Shown: positions 1-6,263, numbered from the stretch's first letter. The stretch is DNA of 8,271 bases from an uncultured Asticcacaulis sp. (GCA_946482045.1 CAMLPZ010000189.1:1-8271); one strand, 5' to 3'. Notes: generated by a model not told the origin, from the letters alone. Numbers and translations: made by a program.

Positions 1-336
1 CATGTGGATGTAGACGGCGAAGAAGAACATCGATGCGCCGTTCGAGTGGATGTAGCGGATCAGCCAACCGTGGTTGACGTCACGCATGATACGCTCGATC
101 GAGTTGAAGGCGTGGTCGGTGCTGGCAATGTAGTGCATGGCCAGGACGACGCCGGTGATGATTTGGATGCCGAGGCACAGCGACAGGATGGCGCCGAAGG
201 TCCACCAGTAGTTCAGGTTTTTCGGCGTCGGATAGTCGATGAAACTGTCATAGGCCAGACGGACGATGGGCAGGCGCGAGTCCAGCCACTTTTCGATGCC
301 CGTCTTGGGCTGGTAGGTCGATTGATGGTCACTCAT
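1..336 (-). CDS. petB: Cytochrome b of the bc1 complex, N-terminal part (cut by window edge)
   Basis: This is the membrane subunit of ubiquinol-cytochrome c reductase (complex III), which carries haems bL and bH and forms both quinone sites. The first 112 residues are visible. The N-terminal amphipathic stretch ([12 protein letters not shown], 12-23) and [10 protein letters not shown] (36-45) are typical of proteobacterial cytochrome b. The first membrane helix spans roughly residues 45-68 and ends in AMHY. Helix B begins near [13 protein letters not shown]; His97 and His111, 14 residues apart, are the expected helix-B ligands of the two haems. The start is an ATG preceded by AAGGGAG with good spacing. 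The gene begins 11 bases after the petA stop, so the two are cotranscribed. Cytochrome c1 (petC) would be expected beyond the left edge, but this cannot be seen. Identity is secure from sequence recognition. Confidence 0.96.
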   Translation of the reverse strand, partial: MSDHQSTYQPKTGIEKWLDSRLPIVRLAYDSFIDYPTPKNLNYWWTFGAILSLCLGIQIITGVVLAMHYIASTDHAFNSIERIMRDVNHGWLIRYIHSNGASMFFFAVYIHM

Positions 337-347
337 GTGGCTCTCCC

Positions 348-890
348 TTAACCGACCTTGATCTTGGTATCGCTGAGGAACTCGTACTGAGGCACCTCAA
401 GGTTCAGGGGCGCGGGGCCGCTGCGGATACGGCCCGACGTGTCGTAGTCAGAACCGTGGCACGGGCAGAACCAGCCATTGAACTCACCGCCGCCGAAGTT
501 CGGCACGCAGCCCAGATGGGTGCAGACGCCGATGACGACCAGATACTGTTCCTTGCCTTCCTTGACACGCTCGGCGTCGGTCTGCGGATCGCGCATGCCC
601 TTGACGTCGGCGGTCTGTGCGGCCTTGATTTCGGCCGGCGTGCGGTGGCGAACGAACAACGGCTTGCCGCGCCACTTGACGACGGCCTGCATGCCTTCGG
701 TGACCTTGGAAAGGTCGTACTCAATGGAGGCCAGAGCCAGGGTGTCGGCGGCCGGGTTCATTTGGCCGATCAGCGGGATGAGCGCCATGCCGGCGGCCCC
801 CGCGGCGCCGGCGCCGGCCGCGATATATATAAAGTCACGACGGCTGGGGTCTGCCCCGGTCGTGACGGAATTGTGCGATGCCTCGCTCAC
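348..890 (-). CDS. petA: Ubiquinol-cytochrome c reductase Rieske iron-sulfur subunit
   Basis: This is the Rieske [2Fe-2S] subunit of complex III, which passes electrons from ubiquinol to cytochrome c1 on the periplasmic side. It has 180 residues, normal for bacterial members. The N-terminus carries a twin-arginine (Tat) motif, SRRDF at 16-20, followed by an Ala/Gly-rich hydrophobic anchor (about 21-43); in this family the anchor is normally not cleaved. The cluster-binding boxes are CTHLGC (123-128) and CPCHGS (142-147). Expected ligands are Cys123, His125, Cys142 and His145, with a Cys128-Cys144 disulfide. [11 protein letters not shown] (157-167) is the usual Pro-loop region. The start is GTG, supported by AGGTGG four bases upstream. 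It is first in the operon with petB. The leader has a hairpin and a possible seven-codon ORF. Confidence 0.97.
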   Translation of the reverse strand: MSEASHNSVTTGADPSRRDFIYIAAGAGAAGAAGMALIPLIGQMNPAADTLALASIEYDLSKVTEGMQAVVKWRGKPLFVRHRTPAEIKAAQTADVKGMRDPQTDAERVKEGKEQYLVVIGVCTHLGCVPNFGGGEFNGWFCPCHGSDYDTSGRIRSGPAPLNLEVPQYEFLSDTKIKVG

Positions 891-899
891 CTTGCCACC

Positions 900-923
900 T
901 CATTCAATACCAAAACGCCCCAT
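900..923 (-). CDS. Possible seven-codon leader peptide upstream of petA
   Basis: An ATG follows CCGGAGGCC at about eight bases and opens a frame reading MGRFGIE before a TGA. The stop overlaps the AGGTGG ribosome site of petA, nine bases before the petA GTG. This geometry would allow translational coupling. The peptide has no run of a regulatory amino acid, and such short frames arise easily by chance, so this is only a candidate. Confidence 0.2.
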   Translation of the reverse strand: MGRFGIE

Positions 924-952
924 GAAGACGGCCTCCGGTAAGGAAGGTCTTC
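924..952 (-). promoter_or_regulatory. Leader hairpin in the pet operon 5' region
   Basis: On the minus-strand RNA, GAAGAC-CTTCC, a TTACC loop, then GGAGG-CC-GTCTTC form an 11-pair stem with one G-U pair and a two-base bulge. The GGAGG in the 3' arm is the ribosome site of the candidate seven-codon ORF just downstream, so folding would hide it. There is no T-run, so it is not a terminator. The regulatory role is inference. Confidence 0.3.
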
Positions 953-997
953 AGAAGCGCCGATTCCGCGAGTCGCTGCCGCTCCGGATGCCGAAGC

Positions 998-1025
998 TAC
1001 ATAGACGAATTTTAAAAAAGCTCAA
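998..1025 (-). promoter_or_regulatory. Candidate promoter of the petA-petB operon
   Basis: On the minus strand, TTGAGC (1025-1020) and TATGTA (1003-998) are separated by 16 bases that include an AT-rich run (CTTTTTTAAAATT). This would start transcription near 991 and give a leader of about 100 bases containing the hairpin. It is the best sigma-70-like pair I can see upstream of petA, but neither hexamer is perfect. Confidence 0.35.
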
Positions 1026-1227
1026 ATGCTCCCTCACCACCCCCGGCAGCACACGAACGGCGCGGCAAAGCTTGTCCGGACTTGGCCGGGCTTGGAGAAG
1101 CACCTGGCTCGTGAAGGTCGGAAAGCTCCGGGAAACGGAAAAGGACACCGCCCTAAGGCGGCAAATCCGTCTATAACCACAATTGCGTCATAGATACAAA
1201 CCGCCTTTTGCCATTTTTCGCATCGAA

Positions 1228-1258
1228 TTGCGGCGGCGGCGTCCGCCTGTGCTAAAGC
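1228..1258 (+). promoter_or_regulatory. Weak candidate promoter of trmL-hemF
   Basis: TTGCGG (1228-1233) is followed by GCTAAAGC (1251-1258), which resembles the Caulobacter housekeeping -10 box GCTANAWC at seven of eight positions. The spacing is slightly longer than usual for that consensus. The -10 overlaps a perfect 10-base palindrome, AAAGCGCTTT (1254-1263), which could be a repressor half or chance. The transcript would begin about 40 bases before the trmL ATG. Confidence 0.25.
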
Positions 1259-1305
1259 GCTTTCAAATGCTGCCCGGAAAAATCCTCGTTCAAAGTGTGG
1301 TTTTC

Positions 1306-1767
1306 ATGCGTCTTGCGCTCTTTCAGCCCGATATTCCCCAGAATCTGGGCGCCGCGATCCGTTTGTGCGCAGCCCTGGAGGTCGAACTGGACGTGATCGA
1401 GCCCTGTGGCTTTCCGCTGAGCGACAAGGCGATAAAGCGCGCCGCCATGGACTACGGATCGTGCGCTAAAGTGTCGCACCATTCCGGCTGGGAGGCATTT
1501 CGCGCCGCCCTGCCCCCATCCGCCCGACTGATTCTGTTCACGACACGCGCGGCCGCCCCCTACACAGAGTTCGCCTTCGCGGCCGAAGACGTCCTGCTGA
1601 TGGGACGCGAAAGCGCGGGCGTGCCGGACGAGGTCCATGCTGTGGCCGACCATCGCCTGTTTATCCCCATCAGCGCGCAGGCGCGCTCGATCAACGTGAT
1701 TACGGCGGCGGCCATGGCCCTGGGCGAAGCCCTGCGGCAAACAGCAGGCTTTCCGGTGAGGGCGTAA
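1306..1767 (+). CDS. trmL: tRNA (cytidine(34)-2'-O)-methyltransferase
   Basis: This is a SPOUT-family methyltransferase that uses S-adenosylmethionine to methylate the 2'-O of wobble nucleotide 34 in certain leucine tRNAs. It has 153 residues, against about 157 for E. coli TrmL. Motifs in order are LFQPDIPQNLGAAIRLC (5-21, the N-terminal strand and the conserved Asn13/Arg19), KRAAMDY (44-50), LLMGRESAGVP (97-107, the MGxExxG knot motif) and ARSINVITAAAMA (126-138, the third SPOUT motif that closes the trefoil knot). The frame stays open upstream to 1183, but I chose the ATG at 1306 because the family starts just before this first beta strand and the extra 41 residues look like read-through of intergenic DNA. 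No strong ribosome site is visible. HemF follows 18 bases later in the same direction, so the two are probably cotranscribed. Confidence 0.95.
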   Translation: MRLALFQPDIPQNLGAAIRLCAALEVELDVIEPCGFPLSDKAIKRAAMDYGSCAKVSHHSGWEAFRAALPPSARLILFTTRAAAPYTEFAFAAEDVLLMGRESAGVPDEVHAVADHRLFIPISAQARSINVITAAAMALGEALRQTAGFPVRA

Positions 1768-1785
1768 CACAGTATAGCCACCTTC

Positions 1786-2664
1786 ATGACCGACACCGCC
1801 CTTCCCGACCTCGACACCAGGCGCCAGCAGGCCGCGGCCTGGTTCCGAACTTTACGCGACTCCATTTGCGCCGCGTTTGAACGACTCGAAGACGAAGCCC
1901 CCGCTGAGCTCTACGGTGAAGGTGCCGGGCGTTTCGAACGCACGCCCTGGGATCGCCCGGAAGGCGGCGGCGGCGAGATGTCGATCATGAAGGGGCGGCT
2001 GTTCGAGAAGGTCGGGGTCCATATCTCGACCGTCCACGGCACGTTTTCGCCCGACTTCGCCAAGACCGTTCCGGGTGCCGCCGAGGATCCGCGCTTTCAT
2101 GCCACGGGTATCTCGCTGATCGCGCACATGACCAATCCGCATGTGCCGGCCGTGCATATGAATACGCGCTTCATCTCGACGACCCAGAGCTGGTTTGGCG
2201 GCGGCGGCGACCTGACGCCCTTGATGGCGGCGGATCGCCACCAGGACGCACCCGACGCCGTGAAGTTCCACGCGGCGTTCAAAGACGCCTGCGACCGCTT
2301 CGATCCCGCCTATTACGCCAAATTCAAGGCGTGGTGCGACGAGTACTTCTACCTGCCCCACCGCAAGGAGCCCCGCGGCGTCGGCGGCATCTTCTATGAT
2401 CACCTGAACAGTGGCGACCACGACAACGACTTCGCCTTCACGCAGGCGGTCGGCCAGGCCTTCCTGAACATCTATCCTGAGATCGTGCGCGAGCGTTTCA
2501 ACCAGCCATGGACGGAAGACGACCGCGAGGCGCAGTTAATCCAGCGCGGCCGCTACGTCGAATTCAACCTGCTCTATGATCGCGGCACGATCTTCGGCCT
2601 GAAGACCGGCGGTTATGTGCCGTCGATCATGTCGTCCATGCCGCCCGTGGTGAAGTGGCCGTAA
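1786..2664 (+). CDS. hemF: Oxygen-dependent coproporphyrinogen III oxidase
   Basis: HemF uses O2 to decarboxylate two propionates of coproporphyrinogen III, giving protoporphyrinogen IX in the haem pathway; it acts as a cytosolic dimer. The protein is 292 residues, close to the family length. Recognisable signatures are [19 protein letters not shown] (61-79), [11 protein letters not shown] (81-91), [13 protein letters not shown] (118-130), [10 protein letters not shown] (136-145), [12 protein letters not shown] (200-211) and [19 protein letters not shown] (254-272). It ends SMPPVVKWP, a short tail seen in alphaproteobacterial members. The conserved His/Asp residues near 105-146 are present, so the enzyme looks intact. 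No clear Shine-Dalgarno precedes the ATG; coupling to trmL translation is possible. The product would feed haem to cytochromes such as the nearby bc1 subunits. Its stop codon directly abuts the convergent amidotransferase stop. Confidence 0.98.
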   Translation: MTDTALPDLDTRRQQAAAWFRTLRDSICAAFERLEDEAPAELYGEGAGRFERTPWDRPEGGGGEMSIMKGRLFEKVGVHISTVHGTFSPDFAKTVPGAAEDPRFHATGISLIAHMTNPHVPAVHMNTRFISTTQSWFGGGGDLTPLMAADRHQDAPDAVKFHAAFKDACDRFDPAYYAKFKAWCDEYFYLPHRKEPRGVGGIFYDHLNSGDHDNDFAFTQAVGQAFLNIYPEIVRERFNQPWTEDDREAQLIQRGRYVEFNLLYDRGTIFGLKTGGYVPSIMSSMPPVVKWP

Positions 2665-3390
2665 TTACGATTCTAGAAATCTGGAAATAGCACCCAGGAC
2701 GTCGGAGCGATGGTTTTGCCCTTTTAGCGTCTCCACGGCGTGATCCACCAACGCAGCATCGATACGGATACCACGGCGGCTTAACAGCAGGTCGCTGGCG
2801 AACCCTTCACAGAACTCCGGGTGGCACTGAAACGACAGGGCCTTGCGATCTTTATAAAAGAGCGCGCCATTGGGCGTGAACTCTGAGCCGGCCAGGACAA
2901 TCGCATTGTCCGGTGTCTTCACGACCTGGTCCTGATGCGTGACGGCAATGCGGATGGCGGTATGTTCAGCGTCCGCACCCAGCAATTGTTTCCAGACATC
3001 GTGCGCCTGGATTTCGTACTCATGCAGGCCGACGCCCCAGCCTTTGTGAGATTTTTCCACATGGCCGCCCCAGGCCTGGGCCATGATCTGGTGGCCGAAG
3101 CAGATACCGACCACCGGGACATTGCGATCAAGCGCTCTAAGCCAGTCGATCAGGCTGGCGATCCATGCTTCGCTTTCGTAAACGCCCGACGGGGAACCGG
3201 TGATCACCACGCCTTTAAGGTCGCCGTCGGGCTCAGGCAATTCGCCTTTCAGGGCCCGGAACGCGCGGAACGTGCGTCCTTCGCGGGCCAATGTGCCCGA
3301 GAACATGTCGACATAGGTGCCGTAGGTCTTGTCGAGATCCGCCGGCGGCACACCGGTCTCCAAAATGGCGATATAACTCGAACTACGCAT
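2665..3390 (-). CDS. Class I glutamine amidotransferase, GMP synthase-like
   Basis: This is a stand-alone class I glutaminase domain, which releases ammonia from glutamine or hydrolyses a gamma-glutamyl compound; the acceptor substrate is unknown. It has 241 residues. VVITGSPSGVY (61-71) is the oxyanion strand-loop. VVGICFGHQIMA (93-104) contains the nucleophile Cys97. SFQCHPEF (186-193) gives His190 and Glu192 to complete the triad. KGWGVG (116-121) precedes the central sheet, as in the GMP-synthase-like GATase1 group. No synthetase domain is fused. The ATG lies 30 bases after the cca stop, so it is probably the last gene of a GNAT-cca-amidotransferase transcript. There is no good ribosome site; a short CCAG triplet repeat precedes the start. 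The 3' end touches hemF. Related family members hydrolyse gamma-glutamyl-putrescine or act on other amides, and I cannot choose between them. Confidence 0.93.
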   Translation of the reverse strand: MRSSSYIAILETGVPPADLDKTYGTYVDMFSGTLAREGRTFRAFRALKGELPEPDGDLKGVVITGSPSGVYESEAWIASLIDWLRALDRNVPVVGICFGHQIMAQAWGGHVEKSHKGWGVGLHEYEIQAHDVWKQLLGADAEHTAIRIAVTHQDQVVKTPDNAIVLAGSEFTPNGALFYKDRKALSFQCHPEFCEGFASDLLLSRRGIRIDAALVDHAVETLKGQNHRSDVLGAISRFLES

Positions 3391-3420
3391 GGCACATCTG
3401 GCTGGCTGGATTACCGGGAA

Positions 3421-4644
3421 TTACATCGGCCTTTTGCCAATCGCGTCAAGAGCATCCTCAATCACGCTTTGTGAAAAATCATGATCGAGCCATTCGGTTT
3501 CGATTTGCTTAAGACGCTGGCCCAGTTCCGGCCCTGGCTTGAGCCCGCGCGCGATCAGGTCGGCGCCTTTCAGAGGGAAGTCCGGCACATGCAAATGCCC
3601 AAGGTGGCCCAGCATAGCGTCGGGTGAACGCCCCAGATGCGCTGCGATCAGGCAGACCGCGTCTTCGACAGCCTCACGGCCCAGGCTATAGATCAGGCGC
3701 TTGAGCAACCCCTCGTCGGCGTCGGCCAGCCGCGCCGTCGCAACTCCGGCCGCATAGAGCCGGTCGAAGACCGCATTGGAGAACTTCAGCCGCTCGCGTA
3801 ACGGTGTCAAATGCGCAAGATCAAGCCCGATCCCGCCGTCGAGCAGCGCCATGAAGCGGCGGACGACGTCCTGTGTGCTTGCAATCATGGCCGATAGTTC
3901 CGGCAGCTTGCCCGCGGTATGCTGCCAACCGGGCAGGACGTGCAGCAATATCCCGCCGCGCGACATGGCCTCGAACGCCGGCAACGGGTTGTCGACCGCC
4001 AGCGTCTTGCACAACTCCTGCCAGATTCGTTCACCCGACAGGCCATCGATACCATCTTTCAAGGCCACGCAGGCCTTAAGCGACGCCTGGTCGATCGTAT
4101 CAGCATAGCCCGCCGTGAAGCGGAAGAAGCGTAGAATTCGCAGATAGTCCTCACGGATACGCTGTTCGGCCTCGCCGATAAATCGCACCCTGCCCGCCCG
4201 TGCGTCATCTATGCCGAACCCGGTTGGGTCGTAGATCGTACCTTCGATATCGGCATAAAGCGCATTGATATAGAAGTCACGCCGCTCGGCATCCTTGGTC
4301 CAGTCCGTCGTGTAGCTGACCACCGCCCGGCGGCCATCGGTTTCGACGTCTTCGCGCAGTGAGGTGATTTCATAGGGTTCGCCGTCGACCACGGCCGTTA
4401 TGGTGCCGAAGGCCTTACCCGTCGGCACGCTGCGGATGCCGGCGGCTTCCAGCGCCGCTTCGGTCTCATCGGGGAGCAACTGCGTCGACAGGTCAAGATC
4501 GCTTATCGGTCGACCCATTAGCGAATTACGCACGCAGCCGCCGACGAAGCGCACGCAGCCCTTCCCGCCTTTCGCTTCAAGAGCTTCGAAAACGGCGCGG
4601 GTCGCGGGCGCCTGCATGGCGCCCGAAAGTTCGATACGAGTCAT
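3421..4644 (-). CDS. cca: CCA tRNA nucleotidyltransferase (class II)
   Basis: This enzyme adds or repairs the 3'-CCA end of tRNAs from CTP and ATP without a template. It has 407 residues, about normal. In order: FVGGCVRNSLMGRPISDLDL (33-52) is the nucleotidyltransferase head, with Asp49 and Asp51 as the metal-binding acidic pair; TSLRED (94-99) follows; RRDFYINALY (121-130) is the conserved RRD-F-NA motif for base recognition; QRIREDYLRILRFFRFTAGY (161-180) is the neck helix region of class II enzymes. A helical body and tail follow. The usual GGxVRD is GGCVRN here, a variant I associate with alphaproteobacterial members. A poly(A) polymerase is the alternative, but the motif set fits CCA addition better. 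The ribosome site AGGCG lies in the 3' arm of a small hairpin two bases before the ATG. It is the middle gene of the minus-strand cluster, 31 bases after the GNAT gene. Confidence 0.94.
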   Translation of the reverse strand: MTRIELSGAMQAPATRAVFEALEAKGGKGCVRFVGGCVRNSLMGRPISDLDLSTQLLPDETEAALEAAGIRSVPTGKAFGTITAVVDGEPYEITSLREDVETDGRRAVVSYTTDWTKDAERRDFYINALYADIEGTIYDPTGFGIDDARAGRVRFIGEAEQRIREDYLRILRFFRFTAGYADTIDQASLKACVALKDGIDGLSGERIWQELCKTLAVDNPLPAFEAMSRGGILLHVLPGWQHTAGKLPELSAMIASTQDVVRRFMALLDGGIGLDLAHLTPLRERLKFSNAVFDRLYAAGVATARLADADEGLLKRLIYSLGREAVEDAVCLIAAHLGRSPDAMLGHLGHLHVPDFPLKGADLIARGLKPGPELGQRLKQIETEWLDHDFSQSVIEDALDAIGKRPM

Positions 4645-4646
4645 TT

Positions 4647-4660
4647 CGCCTACTTAGGCG
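4647..4660 (-). promoter_or_regulatory. Inverted repeat covering the cca ribosome site
   Basis: CGCCTA-AG-TAGGCG on the minus strand is a perfect six-base inverted repeat with a two-base centre (or a five-pair stem with a four-base loop). Its 3' arm holds AGGCG, the only Shine-Dalgarno-like sequence before cca, two bases from the ATG. In RNA the fold could mask translation of cca; as DNA it could be an operator. It falls in the 31-base gap after the GNAT gene. Confidence 0.35.
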
Positions 4661-4675
4661 CTCACACGCACAAGA

Positions 4676-5212
4676 TCAAACGGCGTCGGCGCGCATGACC
4701 TGCCCAACCAACATATCGCCCGGCGTCGTGTAGTGGATAAGGACGCGGCGCGGATCGACCGGCCCCGGCATGGTCATGGTCCTGGCGCGTTCAAAACCCA
4801 GCGGCGCGAAATAGTCGGCATCGCCGACCAAAAGCACGGCACGCAGGCCCGCCGCCTTTGCCGCTTCAAGCGACAGGCGGATCAGGCGCTTGCCCAGGCC
4901 GCCGCTGCGAAAGGCTTGGTCGACAACGATGGGACCGAGAAAGGCTATGTTTTCAGAGTGCCCGGCGACTTCATCCCGGATGACGATCGACCACAGCCGC
5001 ACCGAAGCAACGACCTGATCGCCCTTGAGCGCCACAAAACTCATGTTCGGCAGAGGTTTGCAGCCTTCGCGAAGACGCTCGGCGGTCTTCACATAGCGGC
5101 CCGGTCCGAAGGCACGGTCCGTCAAAGCCAGTATCTGGTCATCCAGACCGGCCGGCTCCAGGCCCACCACATACAGATCCTGCGCGTTGCCGCTGTCCAA
5201 AGGCATACCCAT
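4676..5212 (-). CDS. GNAT-family N-acetyltransferase (YhbS-like)
   Basis: This protein is predicted to transfer an acetyl group from acetyl-CoA to an amine; the substrate is unknown. It has 178 residues with a single GNAT domain. MSFVALKGDQVVASVRLW (57-74) is beta2-beta3. FLGPIVVDQAFRSGGLGKRL (91-110) is beta4 plus the acetyl-CoA pyrophosphate loop, with Arg102-Ser-Gly-Gly-Leu-Gly107 matching R/QxxGxG/A. AVLLVGDADYFAPLGFERA (125-143) is the motif-B strand with the YF-x-x-LGF signature of the COG3153/YhbS-type group. The start is uncertain by two codons: the AAGG ribosome site is only three bases from the first ATG but nine from Met3. It is probably first in the GNAT-cca-amidotransferase operon, since a promoter candidate and terminator lie directly upstream. 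Confidence 0.93.
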   Translation of the reverse strand: MGMPLDSGNAQDLYVVGLEPAGLDDQILALTDRAFGPGRYVKTAERLREGCKPLPNMSFVALKGDQVVASVRLWSIVIRDEVAGHSENIAFLGPIVVDQAFRSGGLGKRLIRLSLEAAKAAGLRAVLLVGDADYFAPLGFERARTMTMPGPVDPRRVLIHYTTPGDMLVGQVMRADAV

Positions 5213-5220
5213 GCACCTTC

Positions 5221-5251
5221 AAAAAGAGGAGCGCCAATAGGCGCAATCCTC
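5221..5251 (-). terminator. Rho-independent terminator after the crotonase-fold gene
   Basis: On the minus strand, GAGGA-TT-GCGCC, loop TATT, then GGCGC-TCCTC form a 10-pair stem with a two-base bulge, followed by TTTTT. It lies about 50 bases beyond the 6049-5300 gene stop and ends only eight bases before the GNAT start codon. It is oriented to stop transcripts coming from the upstream gene. Because it sits so close to the next gene, it could also act as an attenuator. Confidence 0.75.
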
Positions 5252-5262
5252 CCCAGCGTCAA
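5234..5262 (-). promoter_or_regulatory. Candidate promoter of the GNAT-cca-amidotransferase cluster
   Basis: On the minus strand TTGACG (5262-5257) and TATTGG (5239-5234) are separated by exactly 17 bases. TTGACGC matches the Caulobacter housekeeping -35 (TTGaCgS) fully. The -10 is the loop and first stem bases of the terminator hairpin. Transcription would begin around 5227, inside the 3' arm, giving a leader of about 15 bases that no longer contains a foldable hairpin. Confidence 0.5.
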
Positions 5263-5299
5263 ATCACATCCGATCGCTAAGTGTGTCGGAACCTTTAAG

Positions 5300-6049
5300 C
5301 TATCTGTTTAGGAACGCCATGAACGCAGCCGCCGCTTCCGGACTTTGCAACTGTTTGCGGAAAATCTCGCCCTCGGCCCTGACGACGCGCCAAAGCGCTT
5401 CAGGGTCACGCATCAGGCGCTTGGTATGCCTGAGCGACGCTGGCGACAACCGTTGAAGCTTTGCAGCCAGGTCGTCTGTTGTTTGCACTAACGCACTCGC
5501 GTCGACTACGGTGTTGACCAGCCCCAGCCGATGCGCTTCCTCCGCCCCCATGGGCTCACCCAGCGCCATCCAGGCAAACGCCCGGGCATGGCCTATCCGC
5601 TGCGGCAGCAACAGGGTCGAACCAGCCTCTGGCACGAGACCCAGCTTCAGGAACGGCAGGCTCAAGCGCGCATCGTCGGCCGCGGCGGCGAGGTCGCAAT
5701 GCAGTAGCAGTGTGACGCCGATACCGACCGCCTGCCCCTGCACACCGGCAATCAGCGGCTTTTCGAAAAAGGTCAGAGCACGCAGGAAGCGGAACACGGG
5801 CAATTCGTCCAGGTCAGCCGACTGGAAATCACCGATCCCCTGGGCGAAATCCATAATATCATTGCCGGCGCAGAAATCGCGGCCTTCAGCGGTGATGACA
5901 ACAGCACCGATGTCGCTGTCGGTGCTCGCCCGGTCCAGCGCAGCCGTCAGGTCTTCATACATGGCGCGCGTTATGGCGTTCTTCTTGGCAGGCCTGTTCA
6001 GCCGAAGGTGCATGATACCACCTTCAGTCCCGCTGATGATATCGCCCAT
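5300..6049 (-). CDS. Enoyl-CoA hydratase/isomerase family protein, isomerase-like active site
   Basis: This is a crotonase-fold enzyme acting on acyl-CoA thioesters, 249 residues, a single domain of normal length. LRLNRPAKKNAI (15-26) and VVITAEGRDFCAGNDI (50-65) carry the CoA-binding region and first oxyanion-hole segment. AGVQGQAVGIGVTLLLHCDL (101-120) carries the second oxyanion glycine. The two hydratase glutamates (rat Glu144 and Glu164) align with Thr113 and Phe133, so both are missing. LGLVPEAGSTLLLP (136-149) instead places Glu141 where Delta3,Delta2-enoyl-CoA isomerases of the ECI2 type have their single catalytic Glu. I therefore infer an isomerase or related activity rather than a hydratase. 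A good AGGAG lies six bases before the ATG, and the stop is TAG. The gene is alone, with a terminator downstream and a divergent spacer upstream. Confidence 0.93.
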   Translation of the reverse strand: MGDIISGTEGGIMHLRLNRPAKKNAITRAMYEDLTAALDRASTDSDIGAVVITAEGRDFCAGNDIMDFAQGIGDFQSADLDELPVFRFLRALTFFEKPLIAGVQGQAVGIGVTLLLHCDLAAAADDARLSLPFLKLGLVPEAGSTLLLPQRIGHARAFAWMALGEPMGAEEAHRLGLVNTVVDASALVQTTDDLAAKLQRLSPASLRHTKRLMRDPEALWRVVRAEGEIFRKQLQSPEAAAAFMAFLNR

Positions 6050-6263
6050 GGGTCGCTCCTGTTCCTGTTATCTTCGGGCTACCCTAAATTGACGTGCACG
6101 GCAACCGTGCCGCAGGGTCAACGCCCAGCGTAATCCCGACCCGTCACATCTTGCCTTGTGCTTGCCACATCCTGTAGATAATGGATGTTTTAATAATAAT
6201 AGCCGCCCGTGCCCGAACGCGGCGGACCTTACAGGTTTCGCGCAACTTTATGAAAGTCGCCTC
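6050..6263. other. Divergent spacer between the crotonase-fold gene and the cysteine-repeat gene
   Basis: This 214-base spacer must carry promoters for both directions. It contains an inverted repeat, GCACGG-CAA-CCGTGC (6096-6110), loosely framed by TTGAC (6089-6093) and GTCAA (6117-6121), which could be a repressor site. An AT-rich patch with TAATAATAAT lies at 6191-6200. No clear minus-strand -10 box stands out. A frame in phase with the downstream gene is open from 6156, but the signal peptide argues that translation begins at 6264. Confidence 0.5.
6151..6180 (+). promoter_or_regulatory. Candidate promoter of the cysteine-repeat gene
   Basis: TTGCCT (6151-6156) and TAGATA (6175-6180) are 18 bases apart, just before an AT-rich stretch. 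This would give a leader of roughly 77 bases before the ATG at 6264. The hexamers match the consensus only partly, so this is a modest candidate. Confidence 0.3.

Larger units (their letters stand above)
891..1305. other. Divergent intergenic region between petA and trmL
   Basis: This 415-base stretch separates the minus-strand pet operon from plus-strand trmL. I see no convincing protein gene in it. Open frames crossing it have no recognisable product, no good ribosome site and no link to the flanking genes. It holds a candidate pet promoter, a leader hairpin with a mini-ORF, a weak trmL promoter candidate, and a 10-base tandem repeat (CCGGACTTGG / CCGGGCTTGG at 1076-1095). At 1135-1170 there is a nested inverted repeat: outer arms ACGGA/TCCGT and inner arms CCGCC/GGCGG around CTAA. 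That structure lacks a clean T-run on either side, so I do not call it a terminator. A small RNA cannot be excluded. Confidence 0.6.

Noticed and set aside
951..1148. A 65-codon minus-strand frame upstream of petA
   Set aside because: It overlaps the best promoter candidate and has no convincing product; it has no ribosome site that I can defend.
478..1176. A 232-codon plus-strand frame over petA and the spacer
   Set aside because: It is antisense to a secure Rieske gene and continues into intergenic DNA with low-complexity composition and no ribosome site.
1183..1305. N-terminal extension of trmL
   Set aside because: The extra 41 residues are Arg-rich, unlike the family, and lie upstream of the first SPOUT strand; the 1306 ATG gives the family length.
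3398..3409. Three CTGG tetranucleotides just before the amidotransferase start, as a phase-variation tract
   Set aside because: Three copies are too few for slippage-driven switching, and the tract lies outside the coding frame.
2935..3474. A 179-codon plus-strand frame across the amidotransferase gene
   Set aside because: It is antisense to a gene with an intact catalytic triad and has no recognisable domain.
6156..6263. N-terminal extension of the cysteine-repeat protein
   Set aside because: The extra 36 residues would put the signal peptide inside the protein, and the frame overlaps the promoter candidate.
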